This document shows, piece after piece, positions 53,289 through 63,220 of a stretch of DNA of 64,000 nt. The position numbers and the translations under genes are program-made. The notes under the pieces are model-generated. The model ran no database searches, was not told where the DNA came from, and was given only the letters and a program-made list of their open reading frames with translations. Origin of the DNA: an uncultured Pelagibacteraceae bacterium. GTDB lineage: Bacteria; Pseudomonadota; Alphaproteobacteria; Pelagibacterales; Pelagibacteraceae. Each line of letters opens with the position of its first letter. The first letter of the stretch is position 1. The DNA is taken from assembly GCA_902595885.1 (NCBI GenBank), contig CACJRQ010000001.1, positions 62,001-126,000 on the forward strand, written 5' to 3'.

Positions 53289-53829
53289 TTTTTGAAATTC
53301 CGTATACTTTTTCTTCAATAATTTTAAAAGAGTCTGGAAATATATCTATTTTTTTTTTATGCCTATGAATAATTATTATTCCATTAATTTTCAAAAGTTT
53401 AGTTTTGATTATTATATTCAAAAAATTGCTTATGTTATTTTCTTTGTAAGGAGGATCTAAAAAAATAATATCAAATTTTTGATTTAAAATGTTTATTTCT
53501 GACAATTTTAAAATATCTTTTTCAATTATTTGATAATTATTTATTGATTTTAAGTTTAATAAATTTTTTTTTAATATTGGTAATATATGCTTATAATTTT
53601 CTACAAAAGTTACTTTTTTTACTTTCCTTGATAAACACTCTAAACCAAAAGATCCAGTTCCAGAAAATAAATCTAAAACATTTGAGTCTTTGAGATTAAC
53701 TGAAAACTTATTTGAATGATTAATAATATTGAAAATTGACTCTTTAGTTAAATCTTTTAGAGGTCTAGTTTTTTTATCCTTAGGTTCAAGAATTTTTTTA
53801 CCTTTAAAGTTGCCTGCAATAATTCTCAT
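53266..53829 (-). CDS. rsmD: 16S rRNA (guanine-966 N2)-methyltransferase RsmD
   Basis: A 187-residue SAM-dependent rRNA methyltransferase acting on the small subunit. It begins RIIAGNFKGKKILEPKD, followed by the family motifs TRPLKDLTKESIFNII, VLDLFSGTGSFGLECLSR (SAM loop) and the catalytic FLDPPYKEN. Length is normal. It overlaps purD upstream by 4 bases and pgi at its 3' end. Confidence 0.95.
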   Translation of the reverse strand: MRIIAGNFKGKKILEPKDKKTRPLKDLTKESIFNIINHSNKFSVNLKDSNVLDLFSGTGSFGLECLSRKVKKVTFVENYKHILPILKKNLLNLKSINNYQIIEKDILKLSEINILNQKFDIIFLDPPYKENNISNFLNIIIKTKLLKINGIIIIHRHKKKIDIFPDSFKIIEEKVYGISKIIFGTYR

Positions 53830-55091
53830 TTATCGATGACTTTATAACCAATATCTCTTCTATAAAAACCTTTGTTCCATTTTAACGTTTCTAGGTTTTT
53901 ATGGATATTTTTTCTAGCATCAATATAATTTTCAGAAAGTGATATAAAATTTAATACTCTTCCTCCAACGGCATAAATTTTATTATCCTTTTTTTCTGTT
54001 CCTGCATGAAAAAGATAATTATTTTCATTTAAACTTAATTTCTCAAAATTTTTTATAATTATATTTTTTTCATATTCGTCTGGATATCCATTTGAGCATA
54101 ATACGACACACAAACTTTTCTTATTTTTCCATTTTATTTCTATTTCATCAAGCTTTTCATCAATACATGATTGAAAAATTTTGATGATATCAGTTTCTAA
54201 AGTTGGCAGAATTGTTTGGCATTCAGGGTCACCCATTCTCACATTGTATTCAATTAAAAATGGTTCATTTTCAACAATCATTAATCCAGCATATAGAAAA
54301 CCTTTATATTTTGTTCCCAAATCATTTATACCTTTTAAAGTTGGTTTTATAATTTTTTCTAATATTTTTTGCTCTAATTCTTCATTAAACAATCTCGATG
54401 GTGAGTATGCACCCATCCCTCCAGTGTTTTTACCCTTGTCTGCTTCTCCAACTCTTTTATGATCTTGAGCTGAGCCAAAATATTTAAATGTTTTTCCATC
54501 GCTAATAATGAAATAACTCATTTCTTCACCTTCTAAAAATTCTTCAAACAGAATATTTTTTGCAGTTCCAAACTTACCATCAAATATTTCTTTTACTGCT
54601 AAATAAGATTCATTTTTTTCTCTACAAATATAAACACCTTTTCCGGCTGCTAAATTATCTGCTTTAATTACTAACGGGTGTTTTGCATTATCAATATATC
54701 TATAAGAGTCATCAGCATTTTGAAAGATACCAAATTCTGCAGTTGGTATATTATATTTTTTACAAAGTTTTTTTGTGAAAATTTTTGAACCCTCTAATTG
54801 TGAAGCAATTTTATTTGGTCCAAAAACTTTAATACCTAATTTTTCTAGATGGTCCACAATCCCATTTACAAGTGGATCTTCAGGGCCAACAATAACAAAA
54901 TTAACATTATTTTTTTTTAAGAATTCGTAAACTCTTTTAAAATCATTTATATTTAATGAAATATTTTCAGCTAGCTCAGATGTTCCTGCATTACCTGGTA
55001 TACAGTAAATTTTTTCAACTTTATTTGATTGAGATATTGAAAACGTAAGAGCATGCTCTCTTCCTCCACTACCCAAAATTGCAATTTTCAT
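53826..55091 (-). CDS. purD: Phosphoribosylamine-glycine ligase (GAR synthetase)
   Basis: The second step of de novo purine synthesis, 421 residues. It is an ATP-grasp enzyme: IAILGSGGREHAL at the N-terminus, IVGPEDPLVNGIVD, HPLVIKADNLAAGKGVYI, GGMGAYSPSRL, and NVRMGDPECQTILP. It is full length. The first base region lies just upstream of the divergent DUF2093 gene (23 bases between start codons). In this purine-rich window it belongs to synthesis rather than catabolism. Confidence 0.96.
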   Translation of the reverse strand: MKIAILGSGGREHALTFSISQSNKVEKIYCIPGNAGTSELAENISLNINDFKRVYEFLKKNNVNFVIVGPEDPLVNGIVDHLEKLGIKVFGPNKIASQLEGSKIFTKKLCKKYNIPTAEFGIFQNADDSYRYIDNAKHPLVIKADNLAAGKGVYICREKNESYLAVKEIFDGKFGTAKNILFEEFLEGEEMSYFIISDGKTFKYFGSAQDHKRVGEADKGKNTGGMGAYSPSRLFNEELEQKILEKIIKPTLKGINDLGTKYKGFLYAGLMIVENEPFLIEYNVRMGDPECQTILPTLETDIIKIFQSCIDEKLDEIEIKWKNKKSLCVVLCSNGYPDEYEKNIIIKNFEKLSLNENNYLFHAGTEKKDNKIYAVGGRVLNFISLSENYIDARKNIHKNLETLKWNKGFYRRDIGYKVIDK

Positions 55092-55114
55092 ATAACTATT
55101 TATATATCTTAGAA

Positions 55115-55306
55115 ATGAAAAATAAATTAGCTAAATTAAAATATCTACCTAATAACTTTAATGTATTGGAAGCTGGTGATCATGTAATATGTGCTATCTC
55201 AGGTAAAAAAATTATGTTAGAAAATTTAACTTACTGGAACGTGGACAGACAGGAGGCATATTACTCTTATATTGAAGCTTCATTACAACGAGAAAAAGAA
55301 AAGTAA
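55115..55306 (+). CDS. DUF2093 small protein
   Basis: A 63-residue protein of the alphaproteobacterial DUF2093 family: AKLKYLPNNFNVLEAGDHVICAISGKKI, then LTYWNVDRQEAYYSYIEASL. The function is unknown; the family is highly conserved and usually near purD or exonuclease VII genes. I start it at the second in-frame ATG since the longer form adds only twelve residues that run into the purD start region. It converges on lpxL with a 4-base gap. Confidence 0.8.
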   Translation: MKNKLAKLKYLPNNFNVLEAGDHVICAISGKKIMLENLTYWNVDRQEAYYSYIEASLQREKEK

Positions 55307-55310
55307 TTGA

Positions 55311-56171
55311 TTATACCTTCCATCTGTCGTGAGTCCAAATCCACTGGTCAACATTTTTCAATATCATTTTTTCAAGAATGGTATTTAAATGATTAGTAAT
55401 TTCAGAAATACTTCTTGATCTATTTATCTTGAGAGGTTTTGAAACATACATTTTGAAATGGTGTGATTTTTTTCTTTCAATATAAATTGGTACAATATTA
55501 CATCCATATTTTTTTATTAATTGTGCTGGAATTGTTGTTGTAGTTGCAGGATTTCCAAAAAAATTTATTTTTTCTCCTTCCCTTACTCTTTGGTCAATCA
55601 TTAGAGCAATTGAGGTACCTTTTGACATGAAGCGGATAATTTCCCTGGTACCAGCTCGACCCTTTTTAATTTGATTTTTGCAAATATCTCTAGTTCTAAT
55701 TGTTTCCATTATTGAATTTAAATAAGGATTGTTAAGTGGTCGATAAATTGCAGCACAATCAACTCCTGCTTTTTGAATTTGCATTGCCATTAACTCAAAG
55801 TTATTAAAATGACCTGATATAAAAACAACTTTTTCACCGTTCTTTTTAATATTTTTTAAATAATCTAGTCCCTCTATTGAGAAATATTTTTGTAAATTAT
55901 TATTTTTAAAATTTTTTAAATGCACATATTCTGAAAATATTCTTCCATAATTTCCAAGAACATTTGAAGCTATTTTTTCAAAGTTATTTTTTTTATCAAT
56001 ATTAGCTTTTTTAAGATTATTAATGATTAACTCTTTTGATCTAAAAATTGGCCCAAAATACTTACCTATTAGAAATCCTAACTTAGAAGATGCTCTGAAA
56101 CCAATAATTCTAAAGATGGTAAAAAAAATTTTTATAACAACGAGTTGAATTATATGGTTAATTTTTTTCAT
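55311..56171 (-). CDS. lpxL: Lipid A late acyltransferase (LpxL-type)
   Basis: A 286-residue membrane-associated acyltransferase that adds a secondary fatty acid to Kdo2-lipid A. It has an N-terminal hydrophobic helix, the catalytic HFNNFEL (HX4D/E type, His in SGHFNNFELMA), GRAGTREIIRFM, ALMIDQRVREGEKINFFG and a final DQWIWTHDRW. It is last in the leftward lipid A block with 4-base overlaps. LpxL and LpxM cannot be separated by eye. Confidence 0.85.
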   Translation of the reverse strand: MKKINHIIQLVVIKIFFTIFRIIGFRASSKLGFLIGKYFGPIFRSKELIINNLKKANIDKKNNFEKIASNVLGNYGRIFSEYVHLKNFKNNNLQKYFSIEGLDYLKNIKKNGEKVVFISGHFNNFELMAMQIQKAGVDCAAIYRPLNNPYLNSIMETIRTRDICKNQIKKGRAGTREIIRFMSKGTSIALMIDQRVREGEKINFFGNPATTTTIPAQLIKKYGCNIVPIYIERKKSHHFKMYVSKPLKINRSRSISEITNHLNTILEKMILKNVDQWIWTHDRWKV

Positions 56172-57088
56172 ATGTTCGATTTAAGAAATTTTTTTAACTT
56201 ACTTATATTTTTAATTTTTAATTTAACTTTTAAAAAATTAATACCCTTTTGCTGATTTTTAGTTAATCTTAAAAAATCTTTTTCTGTGGTAATTATGTTA
56301 AACTTATTTTTATTTGCTATATTCTTTATATTATTTATTGTTTCGTCTGACATGCTGTGGTGATCAGGAAAAATAAATTTTTCTTTTATTTTAAACTTAA
56401 ATTTTTTAAGGGTATTTTCAAATTCATGTGGATTTCCTATACCGCAAAAAAATAAAAATTTATTTTTTAAATTATATTTTTTAAGATTAGTAGGTTCATA
56501 TATTCCATCAAAAATTTTTAAATTATTATTTATTTTTTTAATTTTGTTTTTTAATTTTTGATTTTTCTTAAAACCATTAAGAAAAACAATATCATAATTT
56601 TTTAATTCGTTTGAATTTTCTCTTAAAGGACCTGCTGGTAAAAGAAAATTATTTCCAAAACCCTCATAAGAATTAATACATACAATTTTTAAATCATATT
56701 CTATATTTTTTTGTTGCAAGCCGTCATCTAAAATAGCCAAATCAAAGTTTTTTTCTGCATTTTTCAATGCATCTATTCTATTTTCTAATGAAATGATTTT
56801 ACCTCTTTTTTTTAGCAAATTATATTCATCTTTTTGATTTGAGTATTTCTTTTTAATAAATACAGTTTTAAATTTAGCACTAAGCAATTTATTTAACTCT
56901 ACTGCCAAAGATGTTTTTCCAGTACCTCCTGCACTTAAATTTCCTATGCAAATTGTTTTTATTTTAAAATGATTTTTAATATTAGATTTTTTTAAAAAAT
57001 TAATACCGAAAGTAATTAACGTTAAAGGAAATAGCAAAAGAGATATAAAATTTTTTGTTTGCCAAAAATTTGGTTTCATGAAAATCAT
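56168..57088 (-). CDS. lpxK: Tetraacyldisaccharide 4'-kinase
   Basis: Phosphorylates lipid A precursor at the 4' position. The 306-residue protein has an N-terminal membrane helix, Walker A in GNLSAGGTGKTSLAVEL, DDGLQQKNIEYDLKIV (the catalytic Asp region), LLPAGPLREN and GIGNPHEF. It lies between lpxL (overlapping 4 bases) and waaA (overlapping 4 bases), all translated together. Confidence 0.92.
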   Translation of the reverse strand: MIFMKPNFWQTKNFISLLLFPLTLITFGINFLKKSNIKNHFKIKTICIGNLSAGGTGKTSLAVELNKLLSAKFKTVFIKKKYSNQKDEYNLLKKRGKIISLENRIDALKNAEKNFDLAILDDGLQQKNIEYDLKIVCINSYEGFGNNFLLPAGPLRENSNELKNYDIVFLNGFKKNQKLKNKIKKINNNLKIFDGIYEPTNLKKYNLKNKFLFFCGIGNPHEFENTLKKFKFKIKEKFIFPDHHSMSDETINNIKNIANKNKFNIITTEKDFLRLTKNQQKGINFLKVKLKIKNISKLKKFLKSNI

Positions 57089-58326
57089 TGAATATATTTT
57101 TCGATAATATGAACATTATTATCTAAAATTTTATTTCCATTATCAAAAATTTTTTTTCTTTTGCTGAATGGTAGTTTTTTATTTATTTTTGACAAAACTA
57201 TATCTCTCATTTTTAAAATCTTTGAGGTTGTATAAGATATTTTATTTATTTTTAAATAGTCGTATATTTCTGTAAAATTACCTATATTAGGTCCATTAAT
57301 AATATAATTACCCAATCTAGCAGCCTCTAATGGATTTTGCCCGCCATGTTTTACAATTGATCCTCCTAAGAAAGCAATGTTAGAAAGATTATAAAAATTC
57401 TTTGTTTCACCAAAAGTATCAACCAAATAAATATCTGTTTTTTTTGATATTTTTTTCTTTGTGGAGTGTTTCACCACATTAAGTTTAAATTTATCTAAAT
57501 CATTAATTATATTTTCTGATCGATTAATGTGTCGTGGGATTATAACTGTAAGCAAATTAGGTAAATATTTTTTTAATTCGATGTGTAATTTAGATATTAA
57601 TATTTCTTCAGTATCATGAGTACTACCAGCACACAAAACTTTAAATTTTTTTAAATTTGTGAATAATTCTAAATTTTTTTTACTTAGGAGGATTTTTTCT
57701 CCATAGTATTTTATATTTCCTGCTGAAATAATTTTTTTAACGCCAAGAATTTTGAGATATTTTTTTGTTTCTTTGTTTTGGGGGAGACAAATTGAAATTT
57801 TACCAAAGATTTCTTTTGCAAAACTTTTTACAATCAACCATTTCTTAAAACTAGACTTTGTAAATCTCGCATTTAATAAAATTATTGGAATTTGATTTTT
57901 TTCTAAATTTTTAATCATATTTGGCCAAATTTCTGAATCTACAAAAATTGCCACCTCGGGTTTCCAAAAATTGATAAATTTTTTTGTCAAAAAGTTAGTA
58001 TCTAAAGGAAAAAACTTGTGAATTGTTTTTTTAAATTTTTGTTTTTTGAAAATTTTTGACGAACTAATTGTAGATGAAGTTATGATTATTTTTTTTATTT
58101 TTTTATTTTTTTCTAGTTTATTTACAACTGGTATTATGCTCATTAATTCACCAACACTAACTGCATGAAACCATATTGTTTTTTGAAAATTTTTTTTTGA
58201 ATAAACACAATACTTTTCTTGAAATCTATTTATATCCTCTTTTTTTTTTAAAATTCTAAAAACAAAAATTACTGGTGATAATAAAAATAAAATATTTGTT
58301 AATATACCGTATATAAAATACATCAA
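57085..58326 (-). CDS. waaA: Kdo transferase (lipid A-specific)
   Basis: Transfers Kdo from CMP-Kdo to lipid A on the inner membrane. A 413-residue GT-B glycosyltransferase: an N-terminal membrane anchor, FHAVSVGELMSIIPV, FFPLDTNFLTKKFINFWKP, DSEIWPNMIKNL, AGSTHDTEEILIS and a C-terminal GGQNPLEAARLGN. The presence of waaA with lpxK and lpxL shows this organism completes a Kdo-containing lipid A. Confidence 0.94.
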   Translation of the reverse strand: MMYFIYGILTNILFLLSPVIFVFRILKKKEDINRFQEKYCVYSKKNFQKTIWFHAVSVGELMSIIPVVNKLEKNKKIKKIIITSSTISSSKIFKKQKFKKTIHKFFPLDTNFLTKKFINFWKPEVAIFVDSEIWPNMIKNLEKNQIPIILLNARFTKSSFKKWLIVKSFAKEIFGKISICLPQNKETKKYLKILGVKKIISAGNIKYYGEKILLSKKNLELFTNLKKFKVLCAGSTHDTEEILISKLHIELKKYLPNLLTVIIPRHINRSENIINDLDKFKLNVVKHSTKKKISKKTDIYLVDTFGETKNFYNLSNIAFLGGSIVKHGGQNPLEAARLGNYIINGPNIGNFTEIYDYLKINKISYTTSKILKMRDIVLSKINKKLPFSKRKKIFDNGNKILDNNVHIIEKYIQ

Positions 58327-60065
58327 TTTTGTTTTATTTGTCTTTCATAAAAATTTTTATAAACACTAGAACTTGACAAAAGATCTTTATGATTACCAGA
58401 ATCTATAATTTTGCCTTGATCAACAACATATATCTTATGACAGTTGAGAATGGTTGATAATCGGTGAGCTATTACGATGGTGGTTTTATTTAATATAAGT
58501 TTATTAAGTGCAGATTGAATTTTTTCTTCTGTTTCAGAATCTAGTGATGATGTTGCTTCATCAAGTAAAATTATCTTACTTTTTTTCAAAAATGCTCTAG
58601 CTATTGACAATCTCTGTTTTTCTCCTCCTGATAATTTAACTCCATTTTCTCCAATTCTAGTTTCATATTTATTATCTAAATTTTCAATGAAGTCTTTACA
58701 CATAGCATTTTCTGCTGCCTTATAAATTTCCTCTAAACTAGCATCTGGATTTGCATACTTGATATTATTCAAGACAGTATCATCAAATAGAGTTACATTT
58801 TGGTCTACAATTGAAATTTCTTTTCTTAAAGAATTTAAGTTTATTTGTGAAATGTCTTGTTGATCTATCTCGATATTACCTTCATTTGGGGAATAAATTC
58901 TAGGTATCATATTAAGTAAAGTTGATTTTCCTGATCCGCTATGTCCGACTAAAGCCGTCATTTTTCCCCCTAAAAATTTAGCAGATACATCTTTTAAAAC
59001 TTTATTTTCAAGATTTGATTTGTAAGAAAAATTAATATTATTAAATAAAATATTACCATCTTTTAAATCTAAGTTTTTATTGTTTTCATTAGAATTAATT
59101 TCGATTTTCATATCTACTATAGGCAAAATTCTTTTTGCAGCTGCTAAACCTTGACCAATTGCAACATTTACCTTTGTAAGTGTTTTAACTGGCTGATAAG
59201 CCAACATCATTGCAGCTAAAAATGAGAAAAAATTATTAATTCCTAATTCATCATTTATAATTAGTTTTCCAGAATAAAAAATTAATATTGCGATCATTAT
59301 TCCAGTCAGAACCTCCATTATTGGTGCAGATCTAATATACACAGCAGCAATTTTTGCAGATTTTTCCTTTAGATTGTTTACAAATATTTCAGATCTAGAT
59401 TTTTCATAATTTTCTCTTTGAAAAATTTTAATTATTTTATGATTTTTAAATAAATCAATTAAATATCTATTCAGATCTCCAGATTTCTCTTGTGCTTGGG
59501 TGGATACTTTACCCATTCTTTTACCAAGAATTTTAGCAGTTATAGATGCCAGAGGTATCATGATTATTGCAATTAATGATAACTTCCAGTTTTGATAAAA
59601 CATTACAATCATTAATCCTATTAATGTAAGACCATCCTTAAACATGCTTAGGAATGCCTCAGATAACATTTTTGTTATTTGATGAACATCAAAATTTAAA
59701 TTTGAAATATAATTTCCTGAGTGTTTATTTTCTATAGTTTCTGAATCTGCTTTAATAAAAGATTTAAGCATATCTATTTGAATTATTTTTTTTACTTCTT
59801 CACCTACATTTATCATAATTAATTTTGCAAAATAAAGTGAGATACCTTTAGTAGCGAAAGCTAAAATAATAGCAAATGGAATTAATATTATTAAAGTTTG
59901 ATCTTTATTTATGAAAATTTTTTCAATTGCTGGATCTAATAACCATGCAGTTGCAGAAGTGCTTATTGCAACTAATACTGACAGTAAGGCAGCCAAAACT
60001 ATTTTAATTATAAATTTACTGGTATATTGATTATAAAGTCTTTTTAAAATAACAATATTATTCAT
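58323..60065 (-). CDS. msbA: MsbA-like lipid/peptide ABC exporter
   Basis: A 580-residue half-transporter: six membrane helices in the first 320 residues, then an ATPase with Walker A GHSGSGKST, Q-loop, signature LSGGEKQRLSIARAF and Walker B IILLDEATSSLD. It overlaps waaA by 4 bases. The lipid A neighbours favour MsbA, the flippase for lipid A core. ABCB half-transporters look alike, so the substrate is inferred from context. Confidence 0.85.
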   Translation of the reverse strand: MNNIVILKRLYNQYTSKFIIKIVLAALLSVLVAISTSATAWLLDPAIEKIFINKDQTLIILIPFAIILAFATKGISLYFAKLIMINVGEEVKKIIQIDMLKSFIKADSETIENKHSGNYISNLNFDVHQITKMLSEAFLSMFKDGLTLIGLMIVMFYQNWKLSLIAIIMIPLASITAKILGKRMGKVSTQAQEKSGDLNRYLIDLFKNHKIIKIFQRENYEKSRSEIFVNNLKEKSAKIAAVYIRSAPIMEVLTGIMIAILIFYSGKLIINDELGINNFFSFLAAMMLAYQPVKTLTKVNVAIGQGLAAAKRILPIVDMKIEINSNENNKNLDLKDGNILFNNINFSYKSNLENKVLKDVSAKFLGGKMTALVGHSGSGKSTLLNMIPRIYSPNEGNIEIDQQDISQINLNSLRKEISIVDQNVTLFDDTVLNNIKYANPDASLEEIYKAAENAMCKDFIENLDNKYETRIGENGVKLSGGEKQRLSIARAFLKKSKIILLDEATSSLDSETEEKIQSALNKLILNKTTIVIAHRLSTILNCHKIYVVDQGKIIDSGNHKDLLSSSSVYKNFYERQIKQN

Positions 60066-60072
60066 TTATATT

Positions 60073-60939
60073 CTAAATTAGTTTTCCAATAAAAATATTT
60101 ATTAGCACAAGCATTCCTAAAAAATTATTACTTTTAAATTTATTTAAACAATCAAATGTGTTTGAGATATCTAATTTTTTAATTTGAAAAATAAAAAGTT
60201 GTATTGCTGGCAAAGTCAAAAAAACAAAATAGTAAAATTTAAAATTCATCTTTATTCCTATAAAAATTAATGAGACAATAAAAATCAAATAGCAAAATAG
60301 TAAAAACTTTTTTGGATCATTCTTAAATTTAATTGAAGTTGATTTTACTCCTATAATTTCATCATCTTTAATATCTTGAAATCCGTATATTGTGTCGTAG
60401 CCGAGTGTCCAAAATATGGCTCCAACATAAAAAGCTATAGAAACTAAAGATATATCGTTAGATACAGAGATCCAAGCTAAGATTAGACCATAATTAAATG
60501 TAATCCCCAAAAATAATTGTGGCCAGTAAGTAATTCTTTTCATCAAAGGATAAGTAAATGCTAATGGCATTGATAACAGAGCCATGTAAATTGTAAATTT
60601 GTTAAAATTTATTAATACCAAAAAGGCTAATCCACATAATGCTATTGAATAAATTGAAGCAAGTTTTACTGATACTTTACCAGATGCTATAGGTCTATTT
60701 TTTGTACGTTCAACTTTTTGGTCAAAATTTTTATCGGCTATATCATTTACGATACAACCTGCTGAACGCATCAAAATTGAACCAGCAAAAAATAATAAAC
60801 TAAAAAAAAAATAATTATTTATAGAGGAATTAAAATCATAAACTAATGTTAGTCCCCAAATGCAAGGCCAAAATAACAACATAAAACCAATTGGTTTTTT
60901 CAACCTTGTTAATTCAATAAATAAGTTTAAGTGGTTCAT
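60073..60939 (-). CDS. ubiA: 4-hydroxybenzoate polyprenyltransferase
   Basis: Attaches the polyprenyl tail to 4-hydroxybenzoate in ubiquinone synthesis. The 288-residue membrane protein has about eight helices and the two Asp-rich motifs, NDIADKNFDQKVERTKNRP and DTIYGFQDIKDDEIIGVKST, that bind the diphosphate through magnesium. It starts PIGFMLLFWPCIWGL. It is first in the leftward block, divergent from the DUF2721 gene over 40 bases. Confidence 0.93.
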   Translation of the reverse strand: MNHLNLFIELTRLKKPIGFMLLFWPCIWGLTLVYDFNSSINNYFFFSLLFFAGSILMRSAGCIVNDIADKNFDQKVERTKNRPIASGKVSVKLASIYSIALCGLAFLVLINFNKFTIYMALLSMPLAFTYPLMKRITYWPQLFLGITFNYGLILAWISVSNDISLVSIAFYVGAIFWTLGYDTIYGFQDIKDDEIIGVKSTSIKFKNDPKKFLLFCYLIFIVSLIFIGIKMNFKFYYFVFLTLPAIQLFIFQIKKLDISNTFDCLNKFKSNNFLGMLVLINIFIGKLI

Positions 60940-60979
60940 AATTTACTTGTAAATAACAAAGGCTAGATTCATAATCAAA

Positions 60980-61393
60980 TTGATTCGTATGAATATAGAT
61001 TACACAGTCACAGCATTAATGTTTCCAGCAATTCCGCTGATGATGGCTGTTTATAGTAACAGATTTCATTCTTTGAGCATATTAATCAGACAGCTTCATG
61101 ATGAACATGTTTATGAAAAACATATCCCACCAGAATGGAAAAAACAGTTTATCAATCTTAGTGGCAGAATAACTCTTTTAAGATGGACAATACTTTTTGC
61201 ATCATTTGGATTTCTTTTTAATATGTTGACAGTATTTGCACTATACTTAGATGAGGTTTTTTTGGCTCGTGTAATCTTTGGTTCATGTTGTTTATCAATG
61301 ATTATTTCAATAATATTTTTCATCAGAGAGATACAAATATCAACTAACGCACTAAAGCTTCATATGTCAGATATGGATGTTGATGTTAACTAG
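60980..61393 (+). CDS. DUF2721 membrane protein
   Basis: A 137-residue protein with a first helix at residues 5-23, a basic cytosolic loop (SRITLL-like charged part with HVYEKHIPPEWKKQF), and two closely spaced helices near residues 58-110. The pattern matches DUF2721, small membrane proteins of unknown role. It is isolated on the plus strand and overlaps the quinone oxidoreductase 3' end by 8 bases. Confidence 0.75.
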   Translation: MIRMNIDYTVTALMFPAIPLMMAVYSNRFHSLSILIRQLHDEHVYEKHIPPEWKKQFINLSGRITLLRWTILFASFGFLFNMLTVFALYLDEVFLARVIFGSCCLSMIISIIFFIREIQISTNALKLHMSDMDVDVN

Positions 61394-62360
61394 GAACTAT
61401 TATTGCTGGGCCTAAAATTTTTCTTCCTTCAAGATCTTGATGAGCTTGCACGACATCTTCTAACTTATATTTTTTAAATATTTTAATTTTAATTTTACCA
61501 GAGCTAATTTTTTCAAACATTGTTTTTGATGCTTCATCAAGCTCTTCTCTTGTAGAAAGGTATTGTTGCATTGAAGGTCTTACAAGATAAAGGCCTTTTG
61601 GTTGAATGACTTTTGGCACATTAATATCTGACAATGGTCCAGATGCATTTCCAAATGAAACCATCATTCCTCTCATAGTCAAACATTCAATTGATCCATC
61701 TAGTGTATCTTTTCCAACACCATCGTATACAACAGGTACACCCTTACCATTTGTGATCTTCAAAACTTTTTTAGCAAAGTCTTCTTTATTATAATTGATT
61801 ACATGATCATAACCATTTTCTTTTGCTATATTTACTTTTTCATCTGACCCAACTGTGCCAATAACAGTACAACCTAAACTTTTCGCCCACTGTCCAAAAA
61901 TCTGACCAACACCGCCAGCAGCTGCGTGGAATAAAATTGTTTCTCCTGATTTAACTGGATAAGTTTTGTGTAAAAGGTAAAAAGTTGTTAATCCTTTTGT
62001 CATTAAAGTTGCTGCTATTTCAAGATCTATACCATCTGGTACCTTTACTAAATTCTTAGTTGGGTAATTTCTGTGGGAAGAATAAGATCCTAAGGGAATA
62101 CCTGCGTAAGAAATTTTATCTCCAACTTTAAAGTCTTTTACGTTCTCACCAACATTAGTAATAACTCCGGCGCCTTCTAAACCTAAACCAATTGGTAGTT
62201 TTAATGGGTACAAGCCTGATCTATGGTAAGTATCAATGTAGTTAAGACCAATTGCTTTTTGTTCAATTGTTACTTCATCTGAACCGGGCTTATCTAAAGA
62301 TATAACTTTAACTTCTAAAATTTCAGGTCCACCAGTTTTATTAATTTCTACAGCTCTCAT
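61386..62360 (-). CDS. qor: NADPH:quinone oxidoreductase, zinc-free MDR type
   Basis: A 324-residue medium-chain reductase/dehydrogenase. GLGLEGAGVITNVGENV lacks the zinc-ligand residues of alcohol dehydrogenases, and HAAAGGVGQIFGQWAKSLG is the NADPH-binding motif in the form seen in quinone oxidoreductases. It starts EINKTGGPEILEVK. It likely reduces quinones or other reactive carbonyls. Three bases separate it from the pirin gene upstream. Confidence 0.9.
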   Translation of the reverse strand: MRAVEINKTGGPEILEVKVISLDKPGSDEVTIEQKAIGLNYIDTYHRSGLYPLKLPIGLGLEGAGVITNVGENVKDFKVGDKISYAGIPLGSYSSHRNYPTKNLVKVPDGIDLEIAATLMTKGLTTFYLLHKTYPVKSGETILFHAAAGGVGQIFGQWAKSLGCTVIGTVGSDEKVNIAKENGYDHVINYNKEDFAKKVLKITNGKGVPVVYDGVGKDTLDGSIECLTMRGMMVSFGNASGPLSDINVPKVIQPKGLYLVRPSMQQYLSTREELDEASKTMFEKISSGKIKIKIFKKYKLEDVVQAHQDLEGRKILGPAIIVPS

Positions 62361-62363
62361 AGT

Positions 62364-63200
62364 TTATTTTACAAATGTACCATTATGATAATCTTGAACT
62401 GCTTGCAAGATTTCTGCTTTAGTATTCATCACAAATGGTCCACCCCTTGCTATTTTCTCATTTATTGGTTTACCCGAAATCACTAAAAACTTAGCATTTG
62501 ATTTTGCTTTAACACTTAAATCTTCACCTTTAGTTAATAATATTAAAGTACTATCTATAACTTGATCGTGTTTATCTTTTCCAATTTCAATTTCACCACT
62601 AATTAAATAAACAAAAGTGTTGTGGGTAGATGGTAATTTAAAATTAAATTCTTTACCTTTGTTGAGTTCAACATCAAAATAAACCGGTTCAACGTTATGA
62701 CCTATTACTGGACCTTCAGCATTCTCAAATTTACCGGCAATAACTTTCACTTGTTTCTCATCATCTTTATGAACACTCATTTTATCAGCATCAATATAAA
62801 GATATTCAGGCTTACTCATTTTTAATTTAGCAGGCATGTTAATCCATAATTGAAAACCATGAAGTCTTCCTTCTTTCATAGCAGGCATTTCTGAATGAAT
62901 GATCCCACTTCCTGTTTTCATCCATTGAACATCTCCAACAGTCATTCTACCTTCACCACCTGTACTATCTTTATGCTCAAAATTTCCAGCCAACATATAA
63001 GTCACTGTTTCAATTCCTCTATGAGGGTGGGGTGGAAAACCCGCAATATAATCCTCACTATTTTCTGATCCAAATTCATCAAGCATTAAGAAAGGATCAA
63101 AATAATTTGGCTCAATACCAATACTTCTTTTTAATTTAACTCCAGCACCGTCAGAAGCTGGAATAGGATCAATAATTTTACTAACTTCAATATTTTTCAT
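62364..63200 (-). CDS. Pirin family protein
   Basis: A 278-residue bicupin. The metal-binding residues are in FPPHPHRGIETVTYML and the later GSGIIHSEMP, and the family pattern FDPFLMLDEFGSEN comes before. Bacterial pirins can have quercetinase activity or act as regulators of central metabolism; none of these can be chosen from sequence. It lies 20 bases downstream of the dehalogenase and 3 bases upstream of qor, in one probable operon. Confidence 0.92.
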   Translation of the reverse strand: MKNIEVSKIIDPIPASDGAGVKLKRSIGIEPNYFDPFLMLDEFGSENSEDYIAGFPPHPHRGIETVTYMLAGNFEHKDSTGGEGRMTVGDVQWMKTGSGIIHSEMPAMKEGRLHGFQLWINMPAKLKMSKPEYLYIDADKMSVHKDDEKQVKVIAGKFENAEGPVIGHNVEPVYFDVELNKGKEFNFKLPSTHNTFVYLISGEIEIGKDKHDQVIDSTLILLTKGEDLSVKAKSNAKFLVISGKPINEKIARGGPFVMNTKAEILQAVQDYHNGTFVK

Positions 63201-63220
63201 ATTTCATAAATAAGAATTAT